A DNA stretch of 64,000 bases from UBA4971 sp029551185 (GCA_035593725.1 DAOSZN010000001.1:1-64000); one strand, 5' to 3'; positions 34,322-42,559 are shown, counted from the first letter of the stretch. Translations and numbers: made by a program. The notes: generated by a model from the letters alone, not told the origin.

Positions 34322-34885
34322 ATGGTATCTGGCGCTCAAGCAAAGCGTCCCAAACCGGAATCTCAAATCGGAGAATGCAAGTGTCATGGGAAACTACCTG
34401 ATGACAGATTTAATAAGCTCTATGACATAATCGAAGAACACAAGGGCACACCGGGCTCACTTATTCCTGTGCTTCACGAAGCCCAGCAGCTCTTCGGGTG
34501 TCTTCCTGAAGACGTTCAGCAATTTGTTGCAAAAGGCCTGGGCGTGCCGGAAAGTGAGGTTTACGGGGTAGCTACCTTTTACTCGCTGTTTTCCCTAAAA
34601 CCAAAGGGCAGGTGGACAGTGAACGTCTGCCTTGGGACAGCATGTTACGTGAAGGGGGCAGCTGATTGCCTCGAGGCCTTGAAAAAGGAGCTCGGTGTCG
34701 ACATCGGTGGGACAAGCGAAGACGGTCTGTTCACTCTGCAGGGAGTGCGCTGTGTAGGAGCGTGTGCCTTAGCTCCTGTTGTTGTAATTGACGACACTGT
34801 CTACGCAAAGGTTAAACCTGAGGATATCAAGGGAATCCTTGCTGAATATAAAGAGGCTCACTCTACTGAAGCCCATGCTTCGTAG
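34322..34885 (+). CDS. hydC: hydrogenase [2Fe-2S] subunit, NuoE/HydC type
   Basis: The 187-residue thioredoxin-fold [2Fe-2S] protein completes the HydABC complex. The four ligands are in CLGTACYVKGA and VRCVGACALAP. The N-terminal 25 residues hold an unusual CKCHGKL motif that is not part of the cluster. The ATG starts one base after the HydA stop. The gene order B-A-C differs from Thermotoga maritima (C-B-A). HydBAC can couple H2 with both NADH and ferredoxin; bifurcation versus simple NADH dependence cannot be told from sequence by eye. Confidence 0.92.
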   Translation: MVSGAQAKRPKPESQIGECKCHGKLPDDRFNKLYDIIEEHKGTPGSLIPVLHEAQQLFGCLPEDVQQFVAKGLGVPESEVYGVATFYSLFSLKPKGRWTVNVCLGTACYVKGAADCLEALKKELGVDIGGTSEDGLFTLQGVRCVGACALAPVVVIDDTVYAKVKPEDIKGILAEYKEAHSTEAHAS

Positions 34886-34965
34886 CGTGACATAGGTTTG
34901 ATAAACCGACCGACGAGCGACCCAAAATCCCATACTTCCCATAACTCATTGATCCCATATGGTAC

Positions 34966-35009
34966 GTGGAGCGCTCTAGCTGTGGAGCTGGGGCGCTCCA
35001 CTTGCTTTC
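34966..35009 (+). terminator. strong terminator of the hydrogenase operon
   Basis: GTGGAGCGC (34966-34974) pairs with GCGCTCCAC (34993-35001), and the helix continues inward through CTCTAGCT/AGCTGGGG with two wobble pairs to a GTGG loop. The stem is about 16 bp. The tail is TTGCTTTCG, with few T, but the stem is very stable. Confidence 0.75.
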
Positions 35010-35232
35010 GCATAACAGTTCAGCGTGTTACCTCGAAACCTTCAAGGATGATTGCTATCTGCAAAATCCAAAACCGCAAAAGCCTGCATTTTAAGAAAGC
35101 AAAAGAAGGATTCCGGGCGGATGTGGCGAATAATACAACCGGTTGCATTAATTGCTGTACAAATAAGCGAAATAGCTGATAAACGCGATGTAATATGAAA
35201 AACAATCGTTTGATATGCTAGGAGAGGTTGCA
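35002..35232 (+). other. leader of the LacI regulator gene with no confident gene
   Basis: An open frame spans 34898-35179 across the hydrogenase terminator, but it has no ribosome binding site and no recognisable product, so it is not called. The only clear element is the LacI-type palindrome at 35134-35147. Promoter hexamers are not obvious. Confidence 0.4.
35134..35147. promoter_or_regulatory. LacI/CcpA-type operator palindrome
   Basis: TACAACCGGTTGCA has the CG-centred palindrome of LacI-family operators (core CAACCGGTTG is perfect). It is 86 bases before the LacI-family gene, which suggests autoregulation. I found no second copy before the transporter gene at 36456. Confidence 0.6.
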
Positions 35233-36291
35233 ATGAGACCAACGCTTCAAGATATGGCAAATATCCTAAATTTATCTAAATCCACAGTATCACGGGCCTT
35301 GGCAGGTGATTCCCGGGTTGCGGAGGCTACTCGCACCAAGGTTGTGACTTTGGCTGAACAGATTGGCTACAGGCCTAACCCTATCGCGCAAGGCCTCGCT
35401 ACCCGGCGGACGAATATTATCGGTCTTGCTGTGCCGTACGCTCCCAGGTCTCTTTCTGATCCGTTTTACTTGGAATTTTTAGGGGCAGCCGGAGATACGG
35501 CAATGAAGTATGGGTACAGTCTTTTGCTTTCTGCAGCTGAACGTGAAGGATCAGGCGGATATCGTTCACATATGGAGCTTGCAAACTCAGCGCGTGTTGA
35601 TGGCATGATTCTGACTGAACCAAGGGTTCTTGACGAGCGCATAGAGATACTGAAGAAAATGGATTTGCCTTTCGTGTTTCTTGGGATGGTAGAAGACCCG
35701 GATGTATCGTGGGTGAGCGGAGAAAACACACGTGGGGCGGCCTTCGCTGTTGCTCGTCTCATTGAGCTCGGGCATAGAAGGATAGCGTGTATTACCGGAC
35801 CTTCGGACCAGACTGCTTCAAAAGCCAGATTCAAAGGATACAGCGTAGCCTTGGCAGAAGCCGGCATACCCCTTGATCGCAATATCGTTGCTTCCGGTGA
35901 TTTTACGCAAACCGGCGGGTATCAAGCTATGAAGGCTGTTCTCGAACATGAAAGTGACATCTCTGCGGTATTTGCGTGCAATGATGTTATGGCCTTTGGT
36001 GTGATGCGAGCCTTACGCGAAGCCGGACTTGCAATTCCGAATGACGTTTCAGTCCTGGGTTTTGATGGGATACCTTTTGCCGAGTACATGGATCCGCCCC
36101 TTGCTACTGTAAGACAGCCTATCTTAGAGCTGGGAAGGACCATTGTGGAAATCTTAGTTGAGCAAATGAACGGGAAGAATAAGTGCCCAATCCATAAGGT
36201 GTTGAATGTAGAGTTTCAACCGGCTGGGTCTATCGCACCGCCTTCTTGGATATCCAGGGAGGCCTCCACCTGTGTGAGCGGTGCGGTCTGA
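35233..36291 (+). CDS. LacI family transcriptional regulator
   Basis: The 352-residue repressor has an N-terminal LacI helix-turn-helix (TLQDMANILNLSKSTVSRAL, with a hinge helix around NPIAQGLATRRT) and a periplasmic-binding-like effector domain (about 62-340; FACNDVMAFGVMRALREAG and VSVLGFDGIPFAEY). ATG 35233 after TAGGAGAGG is preferred to the upstream ATG 35215. It precedes a sugar transporter and a TreT-like gene, so a disaccharide or its product is the expected inducer. Its probable operator is at 35134. Confidence 0.92.
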   Translation: MRPTLQDMANILNLSKSTVSRALAGDSRVAEATRTKVVTLAEQIGYRPNPIAQGLATRRTNIIGLAVPYAPRSLSDPFYLEFLGAAGDTAMKYGYSLLLSAAEREGSGGYRSHMELANSARVDGMILTEPRVLDERIEILKKMDLPFVFLGMVEDPDVSWVSGENTRGAAFAVARLIELGHRRIACITGPSDQTASKARFKGYSVALAEAGIPLDRNIVASGDFTQTGGYQAMKAVLEHESDISAVFACNDVMAFGVMRALREAGLAIPNDVSVLGFDGIPFAEYMDPPLATVRQPILELGRTIVEILVEQMNGKNKCPIHKVLNVEFQPAGSIAPPSWISREASTCVSGAV

Positions 36292-36300
36292 TTTTGTGCA

Positions 36301-36455
36301 TACGGTACGTATCGGCAATGTCCAACTCTCACTATAGTTGAGATAGGGGGTGGCTGCCAGCTAATATTATCGTAATACTCTGTCTTAGGTTAGGCGAAGA
36401 TTTTGTCAGCGTGCCAAAGAGAACTTAAGGAAACTGCTGAAACGGAGGGATTGTT
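36301..36455 (+). other. regulator-transporter gap with small inverted repeats
   Basis: ATACG-N3-CGTAT (near 36300-36313) and CAACT-N8-AGTTG (36323-36340, around ACTATAGT) are short inverted repeats that may be operators. I cannot define a promoter with confidence. Confidence 0.3.
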
Positions 36456-37643
36456 GTGAGGCGAAATATACTTGTTCTGCTCCTCGTTGTCCTGGTTGCA
36501 ATCTGCAGTCTGCCTGGAATAGCCGCTGAGAAGAAACTTACCGTGATTAGTGGATGGTCAGGGCCTGAGATGGACGCGTTTATGCCGGTTCTCTCTGCCT
36601 TTGAAAAGGAAACCGGTATCAAGGTGGACTATCAGATCTACAGAGCGGAAGACTTGGCTGTCTTGCTTCCTGCTCAATTCGACGCGAAAACTGCACCTGC
36701 TGATGTTATCTTCATGTGGGCATGGTTTATTGCCAAACACGCCCAAGAAGGGCATGTCCTTGACATGACCGGATATTTGAACGAAGCTGACTTTATTTCC
36801 GGCGCCTTGGATCCTGTTAAGGTCGGAGATAAACTATATGGCGGAGTGTATACAGGTAAAGTGAAACCCGGGTTCTGGTATAGAAAGTCCTTCTTCGAGA
36901 AGCATGGGCTGTCAGTGCCGAAAACTTGGACCGAATTCACGGCGCTATGCAGCAAAATACAGAGAATTCCCGGAATCAAAGCTGCAATTGCCAGCGGAAA
37001 CGGAGTCGGCTGGCCGCTTTCAGACATCACTGAGCACTTTATTGCCACTTATGCCGGGCCTGATGTGACCCATGCGCTAATCGACAAGAAGATATCGTGG
37101 CAAGATCCGGTTGTTGCCTCCATGTTCAAGGATAAGCTTGTCCCCCTTCTGAAAGCGGGCTATTTCAGCGAGCCGATAGAATGGACCATGGCTCTTGATC
37201 TCTGGTGGGGCGGAGACTATGGACTTTTCTTTATGGGCAGCTGGATTACAGGCATGGTGGAAGACCCGGATGATCTCGGCGTATTCTCGTTGCCTGAGTG
37301 TAAAGGTATAGTGTTTGCGCCTGACTATGCTTTTGCTCCGGCCTATACAAAGTATCCTGAAGAAGCCCGGCGTCTCCTGGCGTTCCTTGCCACGAAGGGA
37401 CAGGAGATTCAGGTGGCTGAAGGCGGTCATATCTCCACATATACAAAGGTTCCCCTAAGCGCATATCCGGCTGTTGATCGGGAAGTTGCTGCGCTTCTTG
37501 ATGGTGTTGTCGCACTGCCTGACCTGGATGACACCATAGGCGGCGAGTGGCAACCTGCTTTCTGGGATCAACTCAAACTGCTCTGGGTGAGCCCGGGAAG
37601 AGTGGACGAAGTTTTAGAGACACTACAGCGTAAGGCTAAGTAG
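36456..37643 (+). CDS. sugar ABC transporter substrate-binding protein (LacI operon)
   Basis: This 395-residue extracellular solute-binding protein of family 1 has a cleavable signal peptide (residues 1-24, LPGIAAE) and no lipobox. GTG 36456 follows GGAGGG. Segments such as VISGWSGPEMDAFMPVLSAFEKETGIKV, APADVIFMWAW and DLWWGGDYGLFFMGSWITG are typical of CUT1 binding proteins. It works with the permeases at 37751 and 38623. The linked TreT-like enzyme suggests trehalose or a similar disaccharide as ligand. A long inverted repeat follows it. Confidence 0.88.
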   Translation: MRRNILVLLLVVLVAICSLPGIAAEKKLTVISGWSGPEMDAFMPVLSAFEKETGIKVDYQIYRAEDLAVLLPAQFDAKTAPADVIFMWAWFIAKHAQEGHVLDMTGYLNEADFISGALDPVKVGDKLYGGVYTGKVKPGFWYRKSFFEKHGLSVPKTWTEFTALCSKIQRIPGIKAAIASGNGVGWPLSDITEHFIATYAGPDVTHALIDKKISWQDPVVASMFKDKLVPLLKAGYFSEPIEWTMALDLWWGGDYGLFFMGSWITGMVEDPDDLGVFSLPECKGIVFAPDYAFAPAYTKYPEEARRLLAFLATKGQEIQVAEGGHISTYTKVPLSAYPAVDREVAALLDGVVALPDLDDTIGGEWQPAFWDQLKLLWVSPGRVDEVLETLQRKAK

Positions 37644-37657
37644 AGACAGTCAGATAA

Positions 37658-37707
37658 GCTCCGGGGCGATATGTGAGGAATGATGGAAGGTTGCTCCGCC
37701 CCGGAGC
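37658..37707 (+). repeat. 10-bp inverted repeat after binding-protein gene
   Basis: GCTCCGGGGC (37658-37667) and GCCCCGGAGC (37698-37707) pair perfectly. The right arm can also form a local 5-bp hairpin (GCTCC 37693-37697 with GGAGC 37703-37707), so two exclusive RNA structures are possible. It lies 14 bases after the binding-protein stop and before the permease ribosome binding site. Confidence 0.6.
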
Positions 37708-37750
37708 GCCCCAAGTACCGGTTTCAAGAACCTGTCCGGGAGGTGATAGT

Positions 37751-38626
37751 GTGGGGCAGACTCGAGGCAGGATCTTTTTTTTCTTGCCTGCGCTGATTCT
37801 ACTGGCAACTTTCGTGGTTTACCCGGTGATAAACACGGTGTGGCTGAGTTTTCAAACCCCTGAGGGCGAGTTCGCGTTCTTCAAAAACTACGTCCGGATA
37901 CTTTCTGAACCTGAGATAGTTGACTTGCGAGGGTTTAAGAGGGGTTTCCCATACGGCGCCTTGATTCACAACATTATATGGATTGTCATTCACTTGCCTC
38001 TTACTGTTATGCTGGGCCTCATTCTTGCCGTAATACTCAGAGATGTCAAGGGGGGCGCGGTAATCAAGTCTATTATCTTTCTGGGAATGGTCACTCCTAT
38101 GGTTGTCGGAGGCATTATCCTGAGATTTCTGTTTGACGGGAGCGTAGGGATACTCCCTTCGTTCCTCAGTCTGTTCGGTGTCGCAAAACGAACCTTGACC
38201 GCTCACCCTGACACTGCTCTGTTTGCGTTAATACTTGGGTCTCTGTGGTTATGGACCCCGTTTAGCATGGTTTTATACTCTGCAGGCCTTGAGACCATTC
38301 CTGATTACGTCTATGAAGCTGCTGTAATTGATGGGGCCTCTCCCTTAAGAATTTTCTTTATGATTACTGTTCCTCTCCTGAAGCCTGTTACCGGTGTTGT
38401 GGTTACTATGACGTTCCTCTGGGTTCTGAAGATCTTCGATATTGTTTATGTGGCAACAATGGGTGGGCCGGGAGGCTCGTCCAATGTATTGGCTTTGCAG
38501 ATGTATATGTATGCATTCCGTGAGTTTAATGCAAATGCTGCAGCGGTTGTGGCCACATTCCTGATGCTAATCGCGTTAGTCGTATCGATTCCTACATTCA
38601 GGGCCTTAAGGGGGGATGAGTCTTGA
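37751..38626 (+). CDS. sugar ABC transporter permease, MalF type (LacI operon)
   Basis: This 291-residue membrane protein has six predicted helices, the first at FFFLPALILLATFVVYPVI. The EAA loop YVYEAAVIDGASPLRIFFMI is near residue 200. GGGAGGTGAT decides for GTG 37751; the frame is open back to 37673 but crosses the intercistronic hairpin. It is coupled to the MalG-type gene by a 4-base overlap. No ATPase is encoded in this operon. Confidence 0.88.
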   Translation: MGQTRGRIFFFLPALILLATFVVYPVINTVWLSFQTPEGEFAFFKNYVRILSEPEIVDLRGFKRGFPYGALIHNIIWIVIHLPLTVMLGLILAVILRDVKGGAVIKSIIFLGMVTPMVVGGIILRFLFDGSVGILPSFLSLFGVAKRTLTAHPDTALFALILGSLWLWTPFSMVLYSAGLETIPDYVYEAAVIDGASPLRIFFMITVPLLKPVTGVVVTMTFLWVLKIFDIVYVATMGGPGGSSNVLALQMYMYAFREFNANAAAVVATFLMLIALVVSIPTFRALRGDES

Positions 38627-39465
38627 GAATGGCAGGACGAAGCAAATCCGGAACCTTCATGCTTCACTTAGTTGCCTGGCTTATAGCACTTATTTGGTTG
38701 ATTCCGTTCTTAGGCGTGTTTATGGCCTCAATTAGGCCTCTGTCTGAGATTAGTCGCGGGTGGTGGAGGTTTGACTCTTTCACTCCCACCCTTAAGAACT
38801 ACGTGGGTGCATGGAATCATCCTGCTGCGCCCATATCCCGTGGGATGATAAACTCCTTAAGAGTTGCTGTTCCGGCTACGATACTCCCTGTTCTTGCTGC
38901 ATCTGTTGCAGCATATGGGTTTGCTAGGTTTTCATTCCGTGGCAGGGATTTCCTGTTCATGCTTATCGTGGCATTGATGACTCTTCCGCAGCAGATGATA
39001 GCGGTACCGCTTTTTCGGATCATGAATAAGCTGGGAGCGGTTGACTCATATACCGGACTTATGGTGGTCCACTCCGCCTGGGGCATTCCGTGGATTCTCT
39101 ATTTTATGAGGAACTACTTCAGCACCTTGCCTATTGAGATCGAGGAAGCTGCGAAAGTGGACGGCGCGTCCGACTGGAGGATTTTCCTCCAGATAGTTAT
39201 GCCAATGGCTCTCCCTGCTGTTGCGTCATCATCAGTGCTGCAATTTATGTGGGTTTGGAGTGATTTCTTTCTCGCGTTGATCCTGATATACTCACCTACA
39301 AAACTCCTTGCCACCCAGCGCGTGCCTCTGCTCCGTGGCGTGTACCACGTGGATTGGGGTGTTCTCGCTGCAGGGAGTATCATTGTGATGACTGTGCCTA
39401 TCATCGTGTTTGCTCTGATGCAGAGGTACTACATTCGCGGCATGGTCGGATGGGTGTCGAAGTAA
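38623..39465 (+). CDS. sugar ABC transporter permease, MalG type (LacI operon)
   Basis: This 280-residue CUT1 permease has the EAA loop EIEEAAKVDGASDWRIFLQI at about 178-197. TTG 38623 overlaps the previous stop and lies 7 bases after AAGGGGGG; ATG 38629 is less well spaced. Together with 36456 and 37751 it makes a complete importer apart from the ATPase, which in many Bacillota is a single shared MsmX-type protein encoded elsewhere. Confidence 0.88.
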   Translation: MRMAGRSKSGTFMLHLVAWLIALIWLIPFLGVFMASIRPLSEISRGWWRFDSFTPTLKNYVGAWNHPAAPISRGMINSLRVAVPATILPVLAASVAAYGFARFSFRGRDFLFMLIVALMTLPQQMIAVPLFRIMNKLGAVDSYTGLMVVHSAWGIPWILYFMRNYFSTLPIEIEEAAKVDGASDWRIFLQIVMPMALPAVASSSVLQFMWVWSDFFLALILIYSPTKLLATQRVPLLRGVYHVDWGVLAAGSIIVMTVPIIVFALMQRYYIRGMVGWVSK

Positions 39466-39498
39466 TGATATGAAGAATTCCTTAGGGGGGTGCTGCAC

Positions 39499-40755
39499 AT
39501 GTTTCGTGAAGTGGAATTACCGGAGAAGCAGCTAAAGGATCAATCACCATATGCAGGAGAAGAGGCAATAAGAGAGATTAAACAACTGGCCCAAGGTATG
39601 GAGAATCTGCGTGTGCTCCATGTCAACTCCACTTCCTATGGGGGCGGAGTTGCCGAATTGCTCTATACCATTGTTCCCCTGACGCGTGACGCAGGTCTCG
39701 ATGCCAGGTGGTATGTTATGGACAATGTGCCTCCTGAGTTTTTTGAAGTCACGAAGAAGATTCATAATTCACTGCAAGGTGCAGAGACTCCGTTAACTGA
39801 TAATGAATGGAAGCTGTACGAGGACATTAATATGAGATTTGCTGCGAGCTTTCCGCCCGGCCCGTGGGATGTGGTGATAATTCATGACCCTCAGCCTCTG
39901 GCTGTCCTGACTTTTTTGGACGGTGTTCCGGAAAGCCGAAAACCTGCTGTTGGCCGATGGTTTTGGCGTTGTCATATCGACTTGTCCACACCTTTGATGT
40001 CTACGTGGCAGAAAGTCGCAAGCCATTTGAACAGGTTTGACTGTGCAATCTTTACAAGTCGGGAATATGTGCAAGAGGAGGTTAAGATACCGGTTTGCGA
40101 AATCACGCCGTCTATAGACCCCACCAGTCCGAAGAACTTAGCCATTTCCGATGAGGAAGGGAGAAGGATAATAGCTTCTTTTGGCATAGATCCCAAAAGA
40201 CCTCTTATGGTGCAGGTTTCCAGGTTCGATCCGTGGAAGGATCCCTTTGGTGTTGTAGACGCTTATTCCATGGTAAAGCGGAAAACGCCCGACCTGCAGC
40301 TGGCTATGGTCGGTTCCATCGCGCACGACGATCCCGAAGGGATTGAGCTGCTAAGAAAGTTGAGGAAGTTGGCTGAACATGATCATGATATCCACGTGCT
40401 TTCAAACGAGGACGGTGTCGGCGCGCCTGAGGTGGCCGCTTTCCAGCAATTAGCCACTGTGGTTGTTCAAAAATCCGTCCGAGAAGGTTTCGGCCTCACC
40501 ATAACTGAGGCAATGTGGAAGATGAGGCCTGTTGTGGCAGGGGCTGCTACCGGTTGCAAACTGCAGATTACAGACGGCGTTGACGGTTATATTATAAACA
40601 GCACAAAAGAATGCGCTGAAAGGGTTTGCGAGATACTCAAGAATCCGGAGCTTGCTGCAAAGCTTGGACGCGAGGCCCGCGAGACTGTGAGGAGGAAGTT
40701 TCTTTCCACACGTCATGTGGCCAACTATCTTAAGCTTTTTGCCAGGCACAAGTAA
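39499..40755 (+). CDS. treT: trehalose synthase-like glycosyltransferase (TreT type)
   Basis: The 418-residue GT4-fold glycosyltransferase has the TreT start LRVLHVNSTSYGGGVAELLYTIVPL, then DNVPPEFFEVTKKIHNSLQG, GRWFWRCHIDLSTP, VSRFDPWKDPFGVVDAY, and a donor-site KSVREGFGLTITEAMWK. TreT reversibly makes trehalose from an NDP-glucose and glucose, and works mainly in breakdown in several thermophiles. AGGGGGG sits 8 bases before ATG 39499. Being last in a LacI-controlled sugar importer operon fits trehalose use. Assignment rests on motif recall, so related NDP-sugar transferases remain possible. Confidence 0.75.
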   Translation: MFREVELPEKQLKDQSPYAGEEAIREIKQLAQGMENLRVLHVNSTSYGGGVAELLYTIVPLTRDAGLDARWYVMDNVPPEFFEVTKKIHNSLQGAETPLTDNEWKLYEDINMRFAASFPPGPWDVVIIHDPQPLAVLTFLDGVPESRKPAVGRWFWRCHIDLSTPLMSTWQKVASHLNRFDCAIFTSREYVQEEVKIPVCEITPSIDPTSPKNLAISDEEGRRIIASFGIDPKRPLMVQVSRFDPWKDPFGVVDAYSMVKRKTPDLQLAMVGSIAHDDPEGIELLRKLRKLAEHDHDIHVLSNEDGVGAPEVAAFQQLATVVVQKSVREGFGLTITEAMWKMRPVVAGAATGCKLQITDGVDGYIINSTKECAERVCEILKNPELAAKLGREARETVRRKFLSTRHVANYLKLFARHK

Positions 40756-40845
40756 TGTGCCGGTGTTTAAAATGTAGGCAGGAATAAAGTCTACCCCGAG
40801 GTTTGCCTTGATAAGAGAGAAAGCGACATGTGGTTTTTGAGACCT

Positions 40846-40903
40846 TGTCCTGTTTTCGACCAATGAGACTCGCATAAGTGGTGGAAAATAGGACATCTTT
40901 TTT
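40846..40903 (+). terminator. terminator after the treT operon
   Basis: TGTCCTGTTTTCGACC (40846-40861) pairs with GGTGGAAAATAGGACA (40880-40895) with one mismatch and one wobble, followed by TCTTTTTT. It is a long-stem rho-independent terminator. Confidence 0.8.
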
Positions 40904-40932
40904 CCGAGCGACAATCTTATTACCCCGTATCA

Positions 40933-40966
40933 TAACTCAAGATGGAAAATAACAGTTCTTGAGTTA
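40933..40966. promoter_or_regulatory. 10-bp inverted repeat overlapping the guaB -35 box, candidate operator
   Basis: TAACTCAAGA and TCTTGAGTTA form a perfect 10-bp inverted repeat with a 14-base spacer. The right arm contains the -35 hexamer TTGAGT of the guaB promoter, so a bound repressor would block RNA polymerase. It does not match the known PurR box. Confidence 0.5.
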
Positions 40967-40987
40967 GGGGGAAAGATTTGCTACAAT
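40959..40987 (+). promoter_or_regulatory. sigma-A promoter of guaB
   Basis: TTGAGT (40959-40964), a 17-base spacer, and TACAAT (40982-40987) make a good vegetative promoter 37 bases before the guaB start. Confidence 0.75.
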
Positions 40988-41023
40988 TGGAACAACATAA
41001 GTTCCAAAAGGAGCTCTTAAAAC

Positions 41024-42505
41024 ATGGAATTCGGCGAGAAATTCGGCAAGTCCGCTTTGACTTTTGATGACATACTCCTAGTACCCGGGTATTCTGAAGT
41101 TCTGCCTAGGGATGTGGATATATCCACAAAGCTGACACAGAGAATCGCTCTCAATGTGCCTTTAGCAAGCGCAGCTATGGACACTGTTACAGAATCCAGG
41201 CTTGCCATTGCCATAGCACGTGAAGGCGGTATCGGTGTCATCCACAAGAACATGTCCATTGAGATGCAGGCGGGTGAAGTTGACAAAGTAAAGCGCTCAG
41301 AACACGGGGTTATAGTTGACCCCATACATTTAGGCCCTGATGACCTTATTTCTGACGCATTGAAGATAATGGAGACTTATCATATTTCGGGCGTTCCTAT
41401 TACAAAGAATGGCAAACTTGTAGGAATCCTTACCAACAGGGATCTCAGGTTCGAGACTAACTTTGATCAGCCCATAGAGAACCTGATGACTAAGGAGAAC
41501 CTGATCACAGCTCCTGTAGAGACTACTCTTGAGGAAGCGAAGGCTATTCTTCAAAAGCACAAAATCGAGAAGCTCCCCCTGGTGGATGAGAATCAGACGC
41601 TAAGAGGGCTTATTACTGTCAAGGACATTATGAAAGCGAGGCAGTTTCCTAATTCATCAAAAGATGAACGGGGGCGGCTTCGTGTAGCTGCTGCAGTCGG
41701 GGTTATCGGTGCTTTGGAACGGGCAGGCGCCTTGGTTGACGCCGGTTGTGACCTTCTTGTTGTAGACACCGCCCATGGGCACTCAAAAACTGTTTTAGAC
41801 ACAGTCCGGCTCCTTAAGAAGAATTTCAGGGATGTAGATGTGGCTGCAGGCAACATAGCCACTGCTGGGGCGGCTCTTGCTCTTATTGAGGCAGGGGCTG
41901 ACGCTGTTAAAGTGGGAGTCGGGCCCGGCTCTATCTGCACTACAAGGGTAGTCGCGGGAATAGGAGTACCGCAAGTAAGCGCTATCTTTGAGTGTGCCAG
42001 AGTCGCCAAGCGGTACGGAATACCTGTCATAGCAGACGGTGGAATCAAGTATTCAGGAGACGTGGTAAAGGCGATCGCCTGCGGCGCCGATGTGGTGATG
42101 ATTGGCAAATTGTTTGCAGGGACAGAGGAGAGTCCCGGAGAAAGAGTTCTTTACAAGGGTAGGAGCTTCAAGGTCTATCGAGGTATGGGATCAGTCGAAG
42201 CAATGAAAGCCGGTTCAGGTGATAGGTACTTTCAGGATCCTCGACATAAACTGGTTCCTGAGGGCATTGAGGGCATGGTTCCATACAAGGGGTCGCTTGC
42301 AGATACTGTCTACCAGCTTATAGGCGGATTGAGAGCAGGTATGGGCTATTGTGGGACGAAAAATATCGAGGAGCTCCAAAAAAACACCGAGTTTGTAAGA
42401 ATGACCGGCGCAGGCCTGCGTGAAAGCCACCCTCATGATGTCGTCATAACCAGGGAGGCGCCGAACTATAGCTTGGCAGACACGGATTCAGACGAGATAT
42501 TGTAG
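41024..42505 (+). CDS. guaB: inosine-5'-monophosphate dehydrogenase
   Basis: GuaB oxidises IMP to XMP with NAD, the committed step to GMP. The 493-residue protein has the usual length, two CBS domains (about 95-210; VGILTNRDLRFE and LRGLITVKDIMKARQFP) inserted in the barrel, and the catalytic loop GPGSICTTRVVAGIGVP with the active Cys (about residue 306). The active-site flap MGSVEAMKAGSGDRYFQ also follows the family. ATG 41024 follows AAGGAGC. It stands alone with its own promoter and a possible repressor site. Confidence 0.97.
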   Translation: MEFGEKFGKSALTFDDILLVPGYSEVLPRDVDISTKLTQRIALNVPLASAAMDTVTESRLAIAIAREGGIGVIHKNMSIEMQAGEVDKVKRSEHGVIVDPIHLGPDDLISDALKIMETYHISGVPITKNGKLVGILTNRDLRFETNFDQPIENLMTKENLITAPVETTLEEAKAILQKHKIEKLPLVDENQTLRGLITVKDIMKARQFPNSSKDERGRLRVAAAVGVIGALERAGALVDAGCDLLVVDTAHGHSKTVLDTVRLLKKNFRDVDVAAGNIATAGAALALIEAGADAVKVGVGPGSICTTRVVAGIGVPQVSAIFECARVAKRYGIPVIADGGIKYSGDVVKAIACGADVVMIGKLFAGTEESPGERVLYKGRSFKVYRGMGSVEAMKAGSGDRYFQDPRHKLVPEGIEGMVPYKGSLADTVYQLIGGLRAGMGYCGTKNIEELQKNTEFVRMTGAGLRESHPHDVVITREAPNYSLADTDSDEIL

Positions 42506-42559
42506 GGTCAAGATTCATGGAGTGTCATTACAAAACAGTAAAGAAAGGGGCGGATACAA

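Noticed and set aside
34898..35179. 93-codon open frame after the hydrogenase operon
   Set aside because: It runs through a strong terminator stem, lacks a ribosome binding site and has no family resemblance.
40904..41023. Guanine riboswitch or PurR box before guaB
   Set aside because: No purine riboswitch core and no PurR box were seen; a plain palindrome and sigma-A promoter explain the region better.
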